In this document: positions 1-36,060 of the stretch, in pieces | Layout: every line of letters begins with the position of its first letter | How positions within the stretch are numbered: the stretch's first letter is position 1 | Assembly (NCBI GenBank): GCA_964017155.1 | Contig: OZ024865.1 | Location: 11,975,386 to 12,039,385 of the forward strand | Length of the DNA stretch: 64,000 bases | Origin: Oasisia sp. SBJ-2009 | Taxonomy: Eukaryota > Annelida > Polychaeta > Sabellida > Siboglinidae | Direction: 5' to 3' | Program-made: the position numbers and the translations under genes | The notes under the pieces: generated by a model | The model's database searches: none | What the model was told of the DNA's origin: nothing | The model's input: the letters and a program-made list of their open reading frames with translations, nothing else

Positions 1-340
1 CTCAGAAGTTGTAAAAGACTGCGATGGATTTACATACACAACATGTATTTGTCTTTAGGTACAATGATTCAAGTACGCTACACTCATTTGTATGACTTGG
101 CTTTCTGATCGACTCCCCCTGCTCAACTTTAGTCCAATATCCGACACACAAAGACACCACTTTGAAAGCAGACGTAACATTTCATAACGTCTCACTGTAG
201 TACAAAACCCAGAATACAGAGATTTGTAAAAGTTATCTATGTAGTTTCATTGAAGAACTTTGAAACATATATGTATAAATGTTAGGCCATCTGCTGTACA
301 TTAGACGACTACAACTAATAACGTATCTTCTCAAATAAGT

Positions 341-345
<5 letters not shown>

Positions 346-430
<85 letters not shown>

Positions 431-583
431 TGAGGGTTCGGTTTGTTGAAATGATTATGTAAAATGGGTAATTACGTAAACAAGTTTTTGAAAAACCATT
501 GATGCTTGATGCATGTAAATACATTGGCGCAGACCTGGTGCAAATTGCATAATTTGTTATATAATTATAATCGAATTGGTGGA

Positions 584-671
<88 letters not shown>

Positions 672-740
672 TTGTGTGTTTGTGTGTTTGTGTGTGTGTT
701 TGAGAGAGAGAGAGAGAGACTGCGCGTGTGTATGTGTATT

Positions 741-796
<56 letters not shown>

Positions 797-1060
797 TGTG
801 TATGTTGCATAATTTGTTATTTAATAATAATCGAACTTGTGCGAGTGTGTGTGTGCGCGTGCGCATGCGCGTGTGCATGCACGTGCCTGTATGTGAGAGA
901 GTGCGTGTGTATATGTGTTTGTGTATGTGTATGTGTGTATTTGTGTATGTGAATATGTGTGTCTGTGCGTGTCTGTATATATGTATGGGAGTGCGTGTGT
1001 GTGCATGCGTGCGTGCGTGCCTGCGTGCATGCGTGCGTATGTGCGTGAATGCGTGCATGT
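346..1060. repeat. (TG)n microsatellite cluster
   Basis: Long TG runs at about 350-429, 587-710 and 748-800, with a GA run at 704-718 and degenerate TG/CG sequence to 1060. All Cys-Val and Thr-His open frames here are artefacts. Confidence 0.97.
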
Positions 1061-2807
1061 TTATGCTATGTTTTGCAAATGACGATTTCCACAATTGTTC
1101 ATATATATTTCTTTTAATTGTAAGCAAAGTTACCCGTGTTTTCAGCGTTTGTTGTCTAAAACGTCGCTTTATGTGGACGGCTTAAGCAGCTGGCAACAAC
1201 AGCAGCCACGATGCGAGCTGTCGTTTAATTTCAATCCAACTTCTGGTAAAAACCATTAATCATTAAAACCCCTACCCTATGAGGAATTAAGAAACCTACT
1301 ATTTTTGTTGCGATGTGATGCAAATGAATTCATGACAATTCCGTGCCGAACCGTGAGGGATTATAAACTTAACTTACATATTATGCATGCAGTACTGAAT
1401 GATATATATTTACATTAACATGGTGGCGTGACCCTAGGAAGAGGTACAATCATCTATGCAGATTCAGTTGTGTAAATGCTACTACATGTTGCTGCGACTT
1501 GTATGACCCCCACATGATGCACTGTCATGCACCGACATACACCTCGGTACAACAATCAACAGAGAACACTACAGATAAAACAACACGACACAAAATCGAC
1601 CCTTCAGACCGTCTCAACTCTCAAGTTGTGGTCAATATTGACCGTGCGTCTCAAAGCTGCACCCTGCGTGGGCTCGGCTGTGGTCAATAATGTGTTATGT
1701 AGGTGTCCACATGATATGTAGATGTAGGACTAGGATGTGTATAGTTTACGTAATACCCACAGTCGTTTTCATGAGAAAGTGTCTACCCTTGTTGTTGTTG
1801 AAATGATTAAATAAAATTATTTCGATTGTAGTAACTCAGTGGCGAGAGGTTCGAACTGTCCGAGAACCCGGGTTCCAATTTGCTTGATCGAGTTTTTTAT
1901 TAGCAATGAATGCCGATATCAGCCACACCAAATGCATAATCTTATTACATTTCGCGTGAAAAGCGATTTTTTTTCTTTTCTTTTTTTACTAATTAATAAG
2001 ATGCCTGGCAATTTTACCAAATTACGCCAACAGGTTTCTCCAACAACGAGTGAACACTAGGCATATTCATTTTTCCATCAGTCAGAAATTGTATATTTTA
2101 ATTCATTTTAGAGTTTTCTTGTCCGAATTTACGGTCATGGAGATGAAAACATTTCACTTTGGCAAAACCAAAAATATCATGCCAGAATCAAGGTGTTAGG
2201 AGCTTGTCAATACATATGCGACACGTGCCAACATATACGATCCAAAACATGTATACGCAATACACCAGACAACAATTATTGCCAATATTTATTTACGCTT
2301 TACGTTGCAGACTGTTATTTTCCTTAAGTGAATGTGATCTTTGAAACCGGCTAGCTTTATGTTGTGGTAGTCTGCAAGAATCAAAACATGGACAATAAAA
2401 AAAAATATTTATTGTGAAACATCAAAAGCCTAACTAAACTAACTACTACACGAGACGAACGTCTTACTGATATCGATATAGACATCACGTCGTAAGCGTG
2501 ACAGAATACAGAACACGAAATTGAGGAACAATTCTTGATGAAACTTAAATATCAGAAAACATATTTATCAAATTCGCCATTCACGCCAGTATTTGTCAGT
2601 TTGTGCTGCATGTTTCTGTTGCAAAAAAAATATATCAACTACGGTCGTGACTAATGCACGTTTGGCCATTCGAGTGTTCAGCACAAAAATAAACGACATA
2701 TGCCAACTAACACAGTCATACTAACGATAAATGAGGTTATACGTTTTCATTACGTGTATTGATATATGACGTGATGCGGAAAAAAAACTACCTATGCAGG
2801 ATATACA

Positions 2808-2832
2808 ATTACTACTACTACTACTGCTACTG

Positions 2833-2888
<56 letters not shown>

Positions 2889-3063
2889 GCTACTGCTACT
2901 GCTACTACTGCTACTACTACTACTACTACTACTACTACCACTACTACTACTACTACTACCACTACTACCACTACTACCACTACTACCACTACTACCACTA
3001 CTACCACTACTACCACTACTACCACTACTACCACTACTACCACTACTACCACTACTACCACTA

Positions 3064-3159
<96 letters not shown>
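2808..3159. repeat. (CTA)n trinucleotide microsatellite
   Basis: About 350 bp of CTA with interspersed CTG near the start and a middle block with 9-bp period CTACCACTA. The three frames give poly-Tyr, poly-Leu and (opposite strand) poly-Val frames, none of them genes. Confidence 0.97.
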
Positions 3160-4486
3160 GTTTATGTGAAAGTGCCTTGTAAATAACAGTACATATGTTA
3201 CAGAAGATACGATATCGAACAATAAATCAATGCAATGTTTTCAGATGTGGTCTAGATCAAATAAAAGGTGACGGTCTAGGCACAACCCATGCTTATCAAT
3301 TCTGAACACGTTGTAATTGTGTGATGTCCTTAAGGGCAATATTGTCATAAACGGAATTACAATAGTCCAGTTACTAGCGCAGATGTATTCTTTGGCAATA
3401 TAAAGAGGCAAATACCGACGAATACGCGTAATATATAAGGCTATGTCCGCTAAATAATAGGCCTGGTCTATACCCGGTATATTCTAAATATCACAACGAT
3501 ACATTCTGACGGCAACAGCTTATGCAAAGTATACCCGTTATATTACAATGTCACAATGACATGTTCAGACAGTGATGTCTTATGGGCAAACGTTGAGTTT
3601 GGCAAACTGCAAAAACGTGTGTCTCATGACTTTGGCATGCAATGGACACTACAAAATGATGGTACAACCAGGTCTTAAATGCTTGTCAGATGATGTCCGA
3701 TTATTATGTATACAATTGGCTTACTTCACCTCTCAAAGATGATAAGTACCTCAACAATGAGTCTGCGATTTTTCGCTACTTACACCAAATATGGCAAATA
3801 AATATAAGATATAGATATAAGATATACATTGTACATGAATAATCTTGTTCTTTAAAATGAAACAAATATATAAAATAAATAAATAAAGACAAAATGGTTT
3901 ATTACTTATGTGTTATGTTGAAGCATCATGGTACGCATCGTTACCGTTTACATTATATACAACTACAAAAGAGTTTGAATGTATTGGTTATTTCGTGTTT
4001 ATTATCGTTGCACATAGACATTCACCATACAGCGGTATATTGGGTAGAGTTAACTAGTATTACAATAACAGTCGGTTTCTCCGTGGTCTACAGAGTAAGA
4101 GTCAGTTAGCCACTCGTCCAATGGCTGTGTCGTCAGAACCACGGCAACGACGGCCAGACCACGGCAAGGACGGCCATCTTGGATACCGAGGGACGTGTTT
4201 GAACGTCTTCAAGCGCGTGCACGATAGCGACTCGTTGGACTTACGGCCAGAGGTGAAGCCTCTTGCACTGGGTCTGAGTGAGACAACTGTTGCCTTGCTG
4301 GTAGGGTGCGGAGCGAGGACACTGACACGTTTTGATATACTTGAACCCACACCCGATGTATGGCTTACGCAAATACGAGTGCACTTGCGTCCACACGAGT
4401 TCACCAGTACAACCTGAAACATGCCTTTAACTTTTACACGACAAAAGTGCGAGGAGTGTGTTGACAAATACAGCTATGTGAGTGAT

Positions 4487-4646
<160 letters not shown>

Positions 4647-5557
4647 ATACGGGCAGGAAAGCGTGTACGTATTATGTCACTTGTATGTATGTTATCGCTA
4701 CAACGCACATTCCTCTGAAGTGTTAATGTTACTTGGTAATAAACTCTAAACTGAACTGAAATAATCAATCCCGGCCAAGCTGCTACACAACCGCCACAGG
4801 ACATCTGTTGATTGTCCCTTGGTCGGATTCAGAAGAATCACCAACGATGCCAACAGTAACTTGTTAAGAACCTGCAGTGTTTACGCAGAGGCTTCAGAAA
4901 ACCACTAAAGATGCAACACTCATGATTCCCAATCATCTTAGGAAATACGCTGAACTCTAGTATGTTGAGTAGATTTCTCAGAGAAACATTACAGTCCGTT
5001 TTGGCTTGATGCTAACAGTGTTGGGTGTCATTAATTAGGCACCTGACTGCTTGTTTATCTAACAAACCTGAGATCCGTTGGAGAGATGGGTTCAGGTGGG
5101 GAACTGTAGCCAGGACAAACAAAGCCGTTCAGTTGGCAATGGTATTATTTCCGAAGTCAGGCGTCAGTAGCGTGTCACTGGCTATAGTCCCGCGTGATGC
5201 CCATATTGACGCTGAACTTACGGCTGGGTGATATTTACACTGATGTTACACTGAGGTACAGTAGACCTTTCATTGCTTCCCGAAAAGACGTCTCTTTTGT
5301 TATGTACCTATATAGGGTAAAAAAAATAGTTTTTAATAAATGTCGTTATATTATGTTCTTTCTGTAAGTATATATTGTACTTAACATTTAAGAAACGCAA
5401 GTATAAACCATGTCATAAGAATCAATTAGGGCGGAGTTGTGACACCTTAAATGTCACAGCCACGTCTCTTTCTGTATATGGCCTAATCCTATGTATGAAT
5501 TCACCAACATTAAAACATTTAGATCTTTCAAATACGCATACAGGAAATACTAATAAA

Positions 5558-5558
<1 letters not shown>

Positions 5559-5598
<40 letters not shown>

Positions 5599-5706
5599 GT
5601 GTATGTATGTATATATATATGTATGTATATATATATATATTATATATATATATATTACAGTTGCAACTATATATATATATATATAATTGCAACTGGTAAT
5701 GTATGT

Positions 5707-5752
<46 letters not shown>
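5559..5752. repeat. (AT)n microsatellite with embedded inverted CAGTTGCAACT
   Basis: AT/GTAT runs. In the middle CAGTTGCAACTATATAT faces ATATAATTGCAACTG, giving a small hairpin. Confidence 0.9.
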
Positions 5753-5754
<2 letters not shown>

Positions 5755-6343
5755 TGTCTGTTGAATGGTTGTTTGAGTCAAACGTTTTGAAATGAAATGT
5801 AACTGTATCCGGAAGTAAGCCAGGCAGTACACTTACATCTACAAAGCACGTGCTTAATATGTATTTCTAGCCAAATCACGTGTTTCTGTGCTAGTTTTTT
5901 TAATTCCTACGATACATCATTTAGTGCCCAGTTCAAACTATTCCCCACATTCCGACGCCAATGCGTAATAACGCGATTATTTACTCGGAGTGTATTCGAT
6001 CGCTCCGTGCATATAGCCGCATCGTAAGCATGTCAACTAAAAACTGTGGTTTGTTTTATTCGTTCGAGGTATGGAGACAATTGTCTGGCGTGTGTGTAAA
6101 CGCACTGCCAACAATGCATACTTGAGTCCATTGACAAGTGGCTCGATTCCAGTGTACTGTGACGTAATACCTTAGTTCACGTCAGTTCGCTTGTACGCCA
6201 CGTCGTTGTTCTCAATTGCTTTGCTGATACGACTAACGGCACATCTGTATCTGTAACTTGCAAAATGTCCTTAGGACACATCACGCTAGTACCCCTGGTG
6301 GGTCGTCTGACTAAGTTATTAAAATGTTGGATTACATTATTTT

Positions 6344-6735
6344 TTATTTCTCCTGACTCCTAGTGTCTGTTGTGCTTTGTTGGCCACGGAAGGTGTAGAG
6401 ATTTGGTGTCGTTTTTCTTGAGGCTAATGTCATTATAAAACATTTGGTCGGATTTAATTTCATAAGCCAGGTGTTTTGCCATTCCTCGAGTTTGAGTAGA
6501 TCATTTTGGAGGAGAGAAGTGTCATTGTCTGATTTAACTGGTTTAGATAGTAGGCAGTCATCTGCAAAAAAGCGAACGTTTGAAGTGAGATTGTTTGGTA
6601 GGTCATTTATATAAAGTAAGGAAAGTAGTACGGTTCCCTGTGGTACCCCAAAACGTTTTATATAAAGATGGTCTTCTTCTCTCACTACTAAATAAACCTT
6701 ATGACAAGGTAGGCGCAATGCTAATAAAACATGCT
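6344..6735 (-). pseudogene. Non-LTR retrotransposon reverse transcriptase fragment
   Basis: The minus frame contains FGVPQGTVLLSLLYINDLPN and VRFFADDCLL, the RT fingers/palm blocks with the catalytic FADD, then KLEEWQNTWLMKLNPTKC. The pattern is of Jockey/CR1-like LINE ORF2. A stretch between VPQGTVL and LLYINDLP is shortened relative to the usual GPLLFLLYINDLP, and the frame is truncated at both ends, so this is a dead copy. Confidence 0.87.
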
Positions 6736-6989
6736 AAATGTCACAACACTGAAGACGTTGTGCACCGAGTAATAAGTACTATAAAATATAGTTTGTTATT
6801 ACTGGCACACAGCGGCAGCGTGAGAGAATGTTTTCACTACATCACTACTTGCTTAGTAAGTTATGCCTGCAATTTCAGCAGGGAATTTAGGAGTACTTTG
6901 TGACAACTTAAATTTTAGAGAACACATTTATCAGATGTGTCTAACGTGTTATCATCATTATCGCGTGATCCTTATATATGTCCGGTAAA

Positions 6990-8459
6990 ACAATAAACTC
7001 CGAATATATATTTATTTATATGATTCCATTGTGCTATTTACAAATAGTATTAGCTATTATTACAAACGGCAGACACACCATTGTTTAATTACATAAAATC
7101 AACTAAAACGATACTACAACAGAAAGTGCAAACTATTATGACTACGAGATCATGAAAACAAGTAAAGAACACATCATAATTATGATTTGGAATCATATGA
7201 GTAACCACTAGTGCTTGATACGAACACTTGGGTGTTTTAAGCAGTACCGCTCACCTAAAGAAATCAACTGTGAGCAATTATTTAAATTACTTTAAAACCT
7301 ACTCAGTGTTTCAGTTTTAAGCAGTGCGCTCAAATAAAGTCAAATGTATACAATTATATAACGTATTTTAAACCATATTCACCGTTTCCATATTAAGCAG
7401 TGCGCTCAAATAACAAATCGAATGTGTACAAGAATTTAAATTAATTTGAAACAGATTCAGTGGTTCAATTTTCACATCGGAAGAATGCGTATTTAGGTCA
7501 AGTGCTTATAAATCGGACACATGATTAGAGACATCGTAAAGGCAACTGCAGTGCCAGATGGCAGTCGTTCCAACATTGGCCCTGTTTCAAGTTGTACACT
7601 ACTTCCGTTGCTGTAGTGAGTGCTGTACTGGCAGTAATTTCTCCCCTAACAACGAATGGTATATAAGAAATGGTATATAAGAAATGCAAAGAATGTGCAT
7701 TGGCAGGGTATACGCCATGCTACCTAAACTCCAACTTCCGGTGTCTGAAGTCAAGTCGTGATTTTAATGTACCGTCCATATTTGTCAATTTCCCGTCACG
7801 ACACTATCACAACTATACTGTTTGGTCAACAGGAATGTTTCCCAGAATTCGCTCGCTCGTAAATGGTACGTTGTCATCTGTTCTTGTTAAAGCGCTTGTT
7901 TCTTTCATAGCCGGAGGTCACCGACGGTGACATCTGTTAGCAAGCAGTTGGCGGAGATGTCCTGCACGTGTACATCACGTTAGTCCCAAGTAGCCGTTTT
8001 TAGTTCTATTTACAAATAACTGGGTGGTTCTCACGTCAGCGGCTTTTGTAGTAGCCTTAGTGAGAGTATCCCGACATAATTTCACTGACATTGTTTTTTG
8101 TTAATATATTATTAACTTGCTTCTGTTCAGTGAAGATCTTTCCGTTCCAGACGTACACCGGAGGCTGGGTTTTCCAGGCCGGTGCGGCTTTGGAAAATTT
8201 AAAAGTTTCGAGTAGCAATTCTAGCGTATCTGTATAAGCATTATGCATCGGATATAAATATCCCGGACGTGACGTCACTCAACGGTATTCCCCATTCAGC
8301 ATCGGTAAGCGTTTCTGTGCATACGAATTCGTAGCTTGAGTGTGTTTATAAATTAAATGTTTGATTTGTTTTGTGCTTCTTAAAGCAGTTTGACTGCGTA
8401 TTAATTATAGTATTAAGACCATCACATGGAAGATATATTTAAGTGGTCACGTGTCTTTG
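6990..8459 (-). other. KDM2 3' flank / probable 3' UTR
   Basis: Sequence downstream of the KDM2 stop. I saw no canonical AATAAA on the minus strand until about 7011-7016, so the cleavage site is not placed. A perfect TGACGTCA lies at 8270-8277, and a TATA-like ATTTATA follows it on the minus strand. No gene is supported. Confidence 0.4.
7236..7475. repeat. Three imperfect 76-80 bp tandem copies
   Basis: TTAAGCAGTGCGCTCAAATA or a variant recurs at about 7238, 7318 and 7394, each followed by AATTATTTAAATTA-like sequence and TTTAAAACC...TTCA. Confidence 0.8.
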
Positions 8460-30620
<22,161 letters not shown>

Positions 30621-33290
30621 ACCTCCAGCTATTTAATAACGCACGCACAGTCGAGGGCATCCCGAGACCCAAGCCATAGTCTAGTCAATGCCAAAAAGCA
30701 ACTCCCCCAACAGTTGAACCCAGGCCCACTGACACTGTATGGAGCCTTTCTAATGAAATATAATTTTAAAGGGAAACTTTACTTTGTCTTTGTCAAAAGG
30801 CTGAGAATCAAGTTCGAAAATTGGTTAATAAACATTGATTGAATGTTTATATGTGTATCTAACAATTTACCACTTGACAAAATCAACGATCGATTGCATT
30901 ATCTCAGCTCCGACAGGAAAATAACACTCAGGACTCGTCCTTGGCTAAACTCCAACGAAGCCAGGAGCGGAGTGCCCGACCCCGAGACGTGCGAAAACCT
31001 CACGAATTTCTCAATAACCGCTCTAATCCACATTAAAATAACAGTACCTGAAAACGTGTTCCGATTGTCTTAGCTGACATATTTCAGCACATTCCCAGAT
31101 CGTCAGTATGCGAATGCAACATCCGATTGTTTGTAAACTGAGTGATATTTGGGTAACCGTAACGCTACAAACTGGTGCGCCGCCATTTCTTTGTGCGCGA
31201 TTGCCATCAAGGGCGATGATGCTGCCACACAGCGGATTACAAATATGCGGCACAGATCATTATTGCGCAGAGCGGAGGTTCAAAAATTAAACTTTTCACT
31301 ACACTCAAGAACTTCTAATTCAGTAAATATTTTATAATTTCGGATAACTACAGCGGTCTTCAAGCTTCACGACATTTAAAGTGCATTCTAAATATATCAC
31401 GACTGCTGATCCTCTGCATTCAACCGTTTATACCACCACCGCAAGGAAGGCCTTTAAACATGTCAAAATGTTTGCAAATAACATCACTTTTTAAACATCA
31501 ATATTTAAAAAAATATCTACTGTGCATTTTACATTTCTCTAACTGAATATTTTTTTCAGTAAACTGTTTCATTATCATCTTCAGCCACGTCTACATTTAT
31601 GTCATTGTGTCAAATAAGAGTAGCGAAGGGTAATTGAATCCTAGCTCACAATTTAACGAAGGTGTGGATATTATTTGTAATGCAACCGTTTATCTGTGAG
31701 TTGGTGGCGTCTTCAAGAACGTTTAGCCTAAAATGAACATAGATTACGGTTTTGGCAAACTGAGATTTGGTTGAGGTAAATGTGTTTTGGGGAACTCCAA
31801 TAGGGGTGGAGTTTGCATTTTACGGAGTAGAGAGCCTGAAGACGATATAGTAACATGTCTGAACGTTGCTGGAAAATGTTCAACAGCATCCATATAGGCC
31901 TACTCATTCAGTGTACTCCGTTAAATTGTCATGTTATGGAATACACGTTTATAAAAACTGAACGGTTAAGAAATATCAATAACGACATGTTTTTCTCCAT
32001 TTAGAAACATGGATCGAAGGATTAAAAACACGTTCGAAGTAGCGTACATTTGTTACGAAACCGGTGTACATGTGTATACGTAAATATGATCATTCTCACT
32101 GAAGACTACACATGAAAGGAACATACATTCTTATTTTCCGATTGCGTGTGTGCTAGCAGCGTAAATTTGTCAAAAACAGAATCGCCATTCCCATCCCGGT
32201 CCTAGAGTGCACAATACCATTGGAAACATACAGGGCGTTTTGGTCCGTGTTTTTCTTTTTTCGTTCTCAAATTTCAAAACGAAAAAGGGAAAGACGGTGG
32301 GTCTTTTCCTTTTTCTTTTTGAAATTTGAGAACAAAAAGGAAAAACCGATTCGATTTTGCATTTAGAAAGCTTCGGCGACTTCGAAAAGACTCTTTTTCT
32401 GTTGCTGCACAAATAACTCGTTTGAACTGCTCCGTGTAGCTTAGTGTTAGACCGTTGGTAAACATTAAGCAATTCCGTCGCCATTTAAGACCATAACTTA
32501 TCTTTATAATCTTGTTTATCCACCATAGCTCCCAACAGCTCATTGGTGGCAGCATGAATACTGCTTAAATGGATTCTGAGATATATACTGATCTCATTGT
32601 CTTGATGCGCCTATTAGCTTAGTCTAAATTCAAATTATTTATGCAGAATAGAAGTTATCTAATTAGTGCTATTACTGTTATCTCAGAACGGCGGTGTATG
32701 GACACATTATAAACAATGTTCTGACTTTCTATAAACCACGTTGCCCACATATTAATTCTTTATGTGGCAATCTTCTTAAAGAGTTGTTGGATTTCACCAC
32801 AATGATCTTTACTAACAGGAAAGGAAAATATAAAAACAAAGGTGGCAAAATTCGTCTGTCACGACAACAGTTTAAATATAACGTAGTCACGAGACCCGCT
32901 TTTCATGACCGACTGAGCAGTTTCATTGTTTACCGCAGGCGGCAGTGGGTGTAATATACACGGGACATCCTACTTTACTGAATGGTTATTTTTATCGACA
33001 TAGACTCTCCATGTTGGCAATGATGCCCAGATAGGACGAACATGTATGTCTCTTAAATTCTCTTTCATATGTTCAGGGCGCTAATTCCTGTTATTCAGCC
33101 ACAATATATATGGATGTGTGTACATGACGTCATCTATACTTATATCCCGTGAGTGGGATAGTATAATTTTAATTCACGATCTGAGAAGATCTGTTTTTGT
33201 CATTCCCGCAGTTGAGGAACTCACGTGCACTATCCTATAATTTTGCACGAATTGCAACGATTGATGTGGAGAGATCGGTATCTACGGAAC
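30621..33290 (-). other. KDM2 5' flank, probable promoter/5' UTR region
   Basis: No supported coding exon upstream of the proposed start. A locally less AT-rich patch around 31170-31260 (minus strand AATGGCGGCGCAC, YY1-like) is a candidate promoter. It also holds the hairpin at 32249-32345. Confidence 0.35.
32249..32345. repeat. Imperfect inverted repeat, about 45-bp arms, loop about 9 nt
   Basis: The left arm contains GTTCTCAAATTTCAAAACGA, and the right arm contains its near complement TTTGAAATTTGAGAAC. The arms are pyrimidine/purine-rich and would fold into one long hairpin. Confidence 0.8.
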
Positions 33291-33429
33291 CTGAACAATG
33301 TCTTCAAACAAGAACGACGGTTCTGTTCGGCGAGTCTTTGGCTCGTTCATAGGCACCGTGTTTTTTATCACCGAATTTATTGGGAAACAACTCACCAATC
33401 GTGTCTTCTATTTGTTTGAAATATATTTC

Positions 33430-33475
33430 AACACACACACGCATGCACGCACGAAAACACATACACATACAGGAA

Positions 33476-33507
<32 letters not shown>

Positions 33508-33633
33508 CAGCTTGTTTTTAGATCATACAAGTTATTTGAAACAAACATCTCACTAATCGTGTCTTCTAATTGTTTGACATAAAGTATTCCAATACGCACG
33601 CACGCACGCACACACGCATGCGCGCGCATGCAC

Positions 33634-33687
<54 letters not shown>

Positions 33688-33785
33688 CTTGTTTTTAGAT
33701 CATACAACTTATTTGAAACAAACATCTCACTAATTGTGTCTTCTAATTGTTTGACATAAAGTATTCCAATACGCACGCACACACA

Positions 33786-33816
<31 letters not shown>

Positions 33817-33828
33817 GCGCGGCACGCA

Positions 33829-33888
<60 letters not shown>
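33430..33888. repeat. Triplicated 177-bp segment with (ACGC)n and (AC)n
   Basis: AGCTTGTTTTTAGATCATAC recurs at 33509 and 33686 (period 177), and a related CTAATCGTGTCTTCTATTTG block lies near 33395. Each is followed by CGCA/CA simple repeats. Confidence 0.88.
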
Positions 33889-34247
33889 ATTTAGGTTGTT
33901 CACATGGCTGCTCGAAAAAATGAAACAAAACACTCGCGCTACAAATACACTGGCTGAGGTAACGGCTACCATGAATGAAGCCGCCCTTACGAACCACTGG
34001 TTGCAAGACCCGTGAGTCAGATGCAATCCTATCCACTGTGATGTGGAGATACCGAGCCGCTTCCTTTCACGCTTGTCACGACGCAATGCGGCCATGGTGC
34101 ATACTTGGCGGGTCGACAACGTACGACGAACCCAGTCACAAAGCCAACGCACGCTACACGTTTGTGACCGCTATAGATATAGATAGAGGCACCGTGTATC
34201 CACGCCTAATGCGCGTGCAAAACATTTGTCACATCGCACGGGTGTCA

Positions 34248-34248
34248 C

Positions 34249-34344
<96 letters not shown>

Positions 34345-34355
34345 TATATATATAC

Positions 34356-34436
<81 letters not shown>
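34248..34436. repeat. (TA)n microsatellite, about 94 units
   Basis: Nearly 190 bp of TA with a few interruptions (ATAATA, ACATATA). Strongly self-complementary. Confidence 0.97.
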
Positions 34437-35261
34437 CATATATACTATGAATTTGATTTAACATTTTGTAGTAGCATGAAACGGCCGTATATCTTTCTAA
34501 TAATAACGCGTTTGCTTGAAAAAAGGAGTTTGGCATTTCCTTCAATGTTGTTGGTAGTGGTCACAATCGTGTCGTAAACCTTAAGATCATCAGATGAAAT
34601 TCCAAATGTCAGAGCTTATTGATTGAGTATTGCTGTTAGAAACTGTCGCACACGAAGCTAAAACCTTAATTTGGCGAACCAATAATAGGTGGCACAGCAC
34701 CATGGTTACGTCATACAACAGTCGTAGCAATTCATGCCGATTACATCACTGATACCCGTCCACTCACTGTATGCAGTTTCTCTGGGACCTGCTCCAACAA
34801 CCGTGCATATCGCTTCTTGTAGGATACCGCGAACTGTGGTTTTGGCGGCCAGAATAACGAGCTCTTCTACAAGTGTGTGTGTCTTCCTTTCTGCACCAGA
34901 AAACGTTACTAGCTTACCACTACAAAAAGGTGACCGCTGATAGCGATATAATTATTTGACAAGCCTTCAGCGACCCTATGAAAACTCGCTCGCTAGGCCG
35001 CCACCCGCATGATTTTGAGAACTGTTCGACGAAATTCTTCAATCACGCACGCTTATTATACAAAGATACGTTGCTGTGTGAACGGAGGGGATGAAACGTC
35101 ATTAGTCGTTGTTGTAGCGACAATGCAGTGGCCTTTCAATTGCAGGATCATTGCGCGAATCCATTTATATAAACATTGGACAACTTCGTTCATTCTTCGT
35201 TGGTTGTACTATCTTTCTGAAAATATTCTTCTACCGACGAGGTTTTGCGCCTGATCAAGTA

Positions 35262-35370
35262 GTGTGTGTGTGTGTGAAGTGTAGTGAAGTTGTGTGTGTG
35301 TGTGTGTGTGTGTGCGTGCGTGCGCGGGCGGGCGCGTGCGTGCGTGCGTGCGTGCGTGCGCGCACAGCGT
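35262..35370. repeat. (TG)n and (GCGT)n microsatellite
   Basis: TG runs change into GTGC/GGGC units ending GCGCGCACAG. Confidence 0.92.
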
Positions 35371-35823
35371 ATGACTTTATTAAAATTAAATGCCCAATCT
35401 CCCGACATGTTTGCTAAATGACTAGTAATAGTACATACAAATACAACTGATTACCCTACCCTCTTAATCCGACTAATTAACACATAAATCGCATTAAAGT
35501 TTAAGCCAAACCAGCTGCGCAATTCGCAGTGCTCCAAATGCTTTGGGTAGCATATCTCATCAGCGTCCAATCCCGCAGTTTCCACATTGGTTTATCAAAT
35601 GAAATTAATACAGATGGCGACAGTGACGTGTTTGATTCGGACGGTGACATGTTAGTGTCGTTACCCAAATGTAATGCACATCCGGACGCAGTAGTAGAGG
35701 CCTATTAGTTCGAGCCAAACCTCTCCAAGCCGACAAAGACAGACAGGACGTTGACCATAGGGAGGCTGTCCTTCCCAAATGACTATGAAACACTGATTGG
35801 TATGGTATAATATTTTTGGTATA

Positions 35824-36060
35824 TTATCTCAGAAGCTTGATGTAAGTCGCGGTTTCTTTATTTTGATGATCGTAAACATAGGCGACTAGCGCAAAATCAC
35901 GCTGCGGTTTTGTTTTAGCGTACGGCGATATTACTGGACTGACAGCCACGGGCCACGGCTTATAGTCGGGCATATCTTCAACATGGAAACCATCATCAAC
36001 CGAATCAAACGTCCTGCCTCTACGAGTGCGGTGTATTCCGAATTTTATACAAATTGCCTT
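35824..36060 (-). other. Unassigned 78-codon open frame without an initiating ATG
   Basis: Between two stops the minus frame reads GRTFDSVDDGFHVEDMPDYK then PWPVAVSPVISPYAKTKPQR and DFALVAYVYDHQNKETATYI. It is not low complexity. The only Met is internal (residue 30), and no strong acceptor was seen at its start. It could be a terminal exon of an unseen gene, a transposon remnant or chance. Confidence 0.3.

Noticed and set aside
315..1185. Cys-Val and Thr-His frames on both strands
   Set aside because: Translations of TG/CA microsatellites. The same applies to frames at 4421-4804, 33298-33884, 35151-35417, 36762-37049 and 39027-39369.
2759..3186. Poly-Tyr, poly-Leu and poly-Val frames
   Set aside because: Pure CTA microsatellite.
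4102..4467. Overlapping frames of 121 (minus) and 98 (plus) codons
   Set aside because: The two strands are equally open, with no domain or splice context. Probably a less AT-rich repeat fragment.
8057..8278. 73-codon minus frame behind a CRE and TATA-like motif
   Set aside because: The frame opens with GTG, the first ATG is internal, there is no recognisable domain, and it lies where the KDM2 3' UTR is expected.
34245..34545. Tyr-Ile repeat frames
   Set aside because: Translation of the (TA)n tract. The same holds near 5557-5832, 28237-28500 and 29265-29649.
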